A stretch of DNA of 64,000 nucleotides from Bifidobacterium sp. Lineage in GTDB: Bacteria > Actinomycetota > Actinomycetes > Actinomycetales > Bifidobacteriaceae. The position numbers and the translations under genes are program-made. Below the pieces are notes generated by a model. It saw nothing but the letters and a program-made list of their open reading frames with translations, ran no database searches and was not told the DNA's origin. Below are positions 61,557 to 64,000 of this stretch, in pieces (within the stretch, counting starts at the first letter, position 1; every line of letters begins with the position of its first letter). The DNA lies in NCBI GenBank assembly GCA_024104275.1, contig JAGGHK010000002.1:45894-109893 (forward strand), in the 5' to 3' direction.

Positions 61557-62195
61557 TCAACCGCGGACGGATCCGATCAGCGGCTTCTTCGGCAGAACGC
61601 GGTCGATGAGGAAGATGACGAATCCCATAACGGCAAAGGCGACAATGCACATCGCGATATTGATCCACATCTGGTTCCAGCCGATTTTGTTGACGTCGAT
61701 GAAACCGTACGGATACGGGTTACCGCCGGCCTCAGGCCCGGAATGCGGCCAAAGCTGGGCGCGGATGAGCACGAAGGCCAAATAGAAAGGGAAATAGATA
61801 AGCCAGGTGAGCACATAGTGCCACTTGAAACGGCGATGCGCATCGAAAAGGATGAAATCTATCACAGCGAGAATGGGCACGACTCTATGCAAAATGACGT
61901 TGGTCATGATGCCAAACACGTATTTGGCGGTCGCGGGATTGGCAGGCGGCAGTAGCGTTGCGGCGACCACGCCGGTAATCAATATATACAGCGTCAGAAT
62001 GCCTTTGAGCCACGCGGGCGGTTGCTTGCCGTCAATGAGGCACGCAATGCCGGCCCACAGCATCACCAGCCCGAGCAGGAAATTGGTTTCGTAGGTGAAG
62101 TAGACCCAATAGCTGGTCTCGCCCCAGGCCACGCTCGTCCACGCCAGGCACAGAAACGCGATGACGAGACGGTAGATTCCGACAAAATATTTCAT
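61557..62195 (-). CDS. Pr6Pr family membrane protein
   Basis: 212 residues with six hydrophobic segments. The pattern of short helices with conserved aromatic and Pro residues (YFTYETNFLLGLVMLWAG, NVILHRVVPILAVIDFILFD, YFPFYLAFVLIRA, NPYPYGFIDV) matches the Pr6Pr (FAR-17a/AIG1-like) membrane family of unknown function in bacteria. It starts at the ATG at 62195 and ends 28 bp before the rph start on the same strand, so the three genes may be co-transcribed. Confidence 0.82.
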   Translation of the reverse strand: MKYFVGIYRLVIAFLCLAWTSVAWGETSYWVYFTYETNFLLGLVMLWAGIACLIDGKQPPAWLKGILTLYILITGVVAATLLPPANPATAKYVFGIMTNVILHRVVPILAVIDFILFDAHRRFKWHYVLTWLIYFPFYLAFVLIRAQLWPHSGPEAGGNPYPYGFIDVNKIGWNQMWINIAMCIVAFAVMGFVIFLIDRVLPKKPLIGSVRG

Positions 62196-62444
62196 GCTCG
62201 CCAGTTTATGGGCAACGCGAGAAATACCCGACCCCTCAATGAGGAAAGCCTTGATCGGACGAAGGCATTTTGACCTCTCATCGGCACAAGCTCAGTTTCA
62301 ATTCACACCCAGATACCTTGAACCACAGGCATTTCACAATATTGAAAATGACAATATATGGCTTTGGAGCACGTTACCTATATCATACCCGCTTATCATT
62401 TGCCCGTCACAAATTCCATGAAACCAACACCGAAATGTCTACTT

Positions 62445-62461
62445 ATAGTCATTATTACTAT
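62445..62461 (+). promoter_or_regulatory. Candidate operator upstream of pncB
   Basis: ATAGTCATTATTACTAT has exact 5-bp arms around seven bases in the AT-rich promoter region of pncB. Its form is reminiscent of NAD-metabolism repressor sites, but no regulator is in the window. The 400-bp region before pncB holds no other recognisable feature. Confidence 0.3.
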
Positions 62462-62596
62462 TAATCGCCGTCCCGGGTTAGAATCAAGGTGAAAAGCAAC
62501 GCGGCCGGGCACTCCGGCAACGCAAATCCCGTGGCTAGGTCGGCAAGGTCGACAACGCACAAGCCACGGGCGATACACACCTCAGGGAGGCATGTG

Positions 62597-63919
62597 ATGC
62601 TGGATTATTCACCGGCTTTGATGACCGATATGTACGAATACACAATGCTGGACGCGGCGCTCAAGGACGGCACCGCGAACCGCAAGTGCGTTTTTGAAGT
62701 GTTCACGCGCCATCTGCCGCTGGGCCGGCGCTACGGCGTGCTCGCCGGCACCGGACGCATCCTCGACGCGCTTGAGCGCTTCCACTTGAATGAGGACGAT
62801 CTGAAATTCCTGTCCGACCGCAAGATCGTAAGCCCAGAGACCATCAAATGGCTCGAAAACTTCAAGTTCACCGGCTCCATCAAGGGCTATCGCGAAGGCG
62901 AGATGTTCTTCCCGGACTCCCCTATTCTCGAGGTCGAAGGCACGTTCGGCGAGTGCACACTGCTCGAAACGCTGCTGCTTTCGATCTTGAACTATGATTC
63001 CGCCGTCGCTTCCGCCGCCTCGCGCATGGTCAGCGCCGCCAAGGACCGCCCCTGCATGGATATGGGCGGCCGCCGCGCCAACGAATGGGCTGCCGTAGCC
63101 GCAGCCCGAGCAGCGGTGGTCGGCGGATTCCAAGGCACCTCGAACCTGCTCGCTGCGCAGCTTTACGGTTTGAAGGCCATCGGCACCTCGGCCCACTGCT
63201 TCACCCTCGTCCACGATTCCGAACGCGACGCCTTCACCTCGCAGGTCGCCGCGATGAGTGCGAACACAACGCTGCTGGTCGATACGTATGACATCGAAGA
63301 GGCCATTAAGACCGCCGTGGAAGTGGCCGGCCCCGACCTCGGCTGCGTGCGCATCGATTCCGGCGACCTCGCCGCACTGGCCCAGCGCGTGCGCAACCAG
63401 CTCGATGCCCTCGGCGCCAAGAACACGAAGATCACCGTGACCAACGACCTCGACGAATACGCGCTGGCCGCCCTGCAGTCCGCGCCCGTCGATTCCTACG
63501 GTGTCGGCACGATGCTGGTCACCGGCTCCGGCGCGCCCACCTGCGCGATGGTCTACAAGCTTACCGAGCGTGAAGGCGAGAACGGCGAGATGGTCCCGGT
63601 CGCCAAGCATTCGGAGAACAAGGCCACCGTCCCCGGCCGCAAGCTGGCGTTCCGTTCCTACGAGTATGGCCTTGCGAACGGCGAGCATGTCATCTCCGGA
63701 TCGGAGGAGAAACTGGCCAAGTTCCAGCCCGAAGCTGGCTGGAAGGACCTGATGGTCGACTATATGGACCATGGCAAGGCCGATTCGCAGTATCAAGGCC
63801 ACGACGCCATCACCGCCGCGCATGATTATCACGCGAAGGCCTTGGCTGAGCTGCCCATCACCGCGCAGTCGCTGATGAAGGGCGACCCATCCATCCCGAC
63901 GCAAATCGACGTGCTCTGA
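62597..63919 (+). CDS. pncB: Nicotinate phosphoribosyltransferase
   Basis: 440 residues. It joins nicotinate to PRPP (ATP-stimulated) to form nicotinate mononucleotide in NAD salvage. Signatures: ALMTDMYEYTMLDAALKDG at the start, VFEVFTRHLPLGRRYGVLAG, GTSAHCFTLVHDSE, LLVDTYDIEEAI and CVRIDSGDLAALA, which bind the phosphoribosyl group. The ATG at 62597 follows GGGAGG; an upstream in-frame start would add a Ser/Arg-rich stretch without family similarity. The C terminus ends GDPSIPTQIDVL. Confidence 0.95.
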   Translation: MLDYSPALMTDMYEYTMLDAALKDGTANRKCVFEVFTRHLPLGRRYGVLAGTGRILDALERFHLNEDDLKFLSDRKIVSPETIKWLENFKFTGSIKGYREGEMFFPDSPILEVEGTFGECTLLETLLLSILNYDSAVASAASRMVSAAKDRPCMDMGGRRANEWAAVAAARAAVVGGFQGTSNLLAAQLYGLKAIGTSAHCFTLVHDSERDAFTSQVAAMSANTTLLVDTYDIEEAIKTAVEVAGPDLGCVRIDSGDLAALAQRVRNQLDALGAKNTKITVTNDLDEYALAALQSAPVDSYGVGTMLVTGSGAPTCAMVYKLTEREGENGEMVPVAKHSENKATVPGRKLAFRSYEYGLANGEHVISGSEEKLAKFQPEAGWKDLMVDYMDHGKADSQYQGHDAITAAHDYHAKALAELPITAQSLMKGDPSIPTQIDVL

Positions 63920-63970
63920 AACACGTCTGAGGTCTTATCCACTACAGCATTGTTGACGATTCTCTCATTT

Positions 63971-64000
63971 TGGGGGTTCTTGGCGCGCCAAGTACCCCCA
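63971..64000. other. 30-bp near-perfect palindrome at the window end
   Basis: TGGGGGTTCTTGGCGCGCCA continues as AGTACCCCCA; only one base pair of the dyad fails. It lies about 50 bp after pncB and reaches the last base of the window, so it may be cut. It could be the pncB terminator stem or the end of a repeat. Confidence 0.4.

Overview
The window looks like a chromosomal segment of a Bifidobacterium (high-GC actinobacterium). The evidence is a single-chain type I fatty acid synthase of about 3,140 residues next to its acyl-CoA carboxylase genes, biotin ligase and holo-ACP synthase, together with strong AAGGAGG-type ribosome sites and BspA-like surface proteins with InlB-type repeats. I cannot name the species. 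No rRNA genes, CRISPR arrays or phage genes were seen. All calls come from reading the sequence; no database was searched.

Layout. 1-3,500: RNA turnover and translation (5' part of pnp, rpsO), a membrane protein and tRNA-Gly. 3,500-6,500: a family 3 beta-glucosidase and acpS. 6,700-10,800: a large BspA-like surface protein and a 448-bp element with inverted terminal repeats and a truncated transposase-like ORF; both lie between acpS and fas. 10,884-25,420: the minus-strand lipid block birA, accC/BCCP, accD, fas. Diverging from it is a two-gene operon of a large membrane protein and a PucR-type regulator that may be a FasR-like controller. 29,000-32,600: a LacI regulator, then rnhB, lepB and rplS. 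32,940-37,070: a NitT/TauT-like ABC transporter without a binding protein, preceded by a strong promoter and a structured leader of about 480 nt that contains a 31-codon Cys/Met-rich small ORF. 37,100-39,500: a decayed lemA/DUF2207 pair. Then pgi.

41,900-46,550 is an accessory island. It holds three toxin-antitoxin-like pairs (one YafQ type, one with a frameshifted toxin, one weakly recognised) around an LPXTG-anchored BspA-like protein. The signal peptide of that protein is frameshifted at a run of six C. 46,800-49,540 holds an acyltransferase and a sugar-phosphate guanylyltransferase. 50,900-57,620 looks like a redox/xenobiotic response area: a frameshifted gap gene, a carboxymuconolactone decarboxylase-like protein, an MFS exporter with MarR, a MerR regulator, an aldo/keto reductase and a flavodoxin. 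Matching inverted repeats link MerR to the decarboxylase gene and MarR to the exporter. The end of the window is housekeeping: tRNA-Leu, a GNAT enzyme, an AEC transporter, rdgB, rph, a Pr6Pr membrane protein and pncB.

Two dispersed palindromic repeat families run through the window. A REP/BIME-like family (units near 49 bp, often paired with a 13-bp spacer) occurs at five loci, always beside a gene 3' end, and supplies the last codons of two reading frames. A second family has one perfect copy at 25,465 and one degenerate copy near 42,816. Five genes are frameshifted or interrupted (DUF2207, lemA, a toxin, the LPXTG protein, gap). Two of these breaks sit at C6 runs, so phase variation, recent decay and assembly error all have to be considered.
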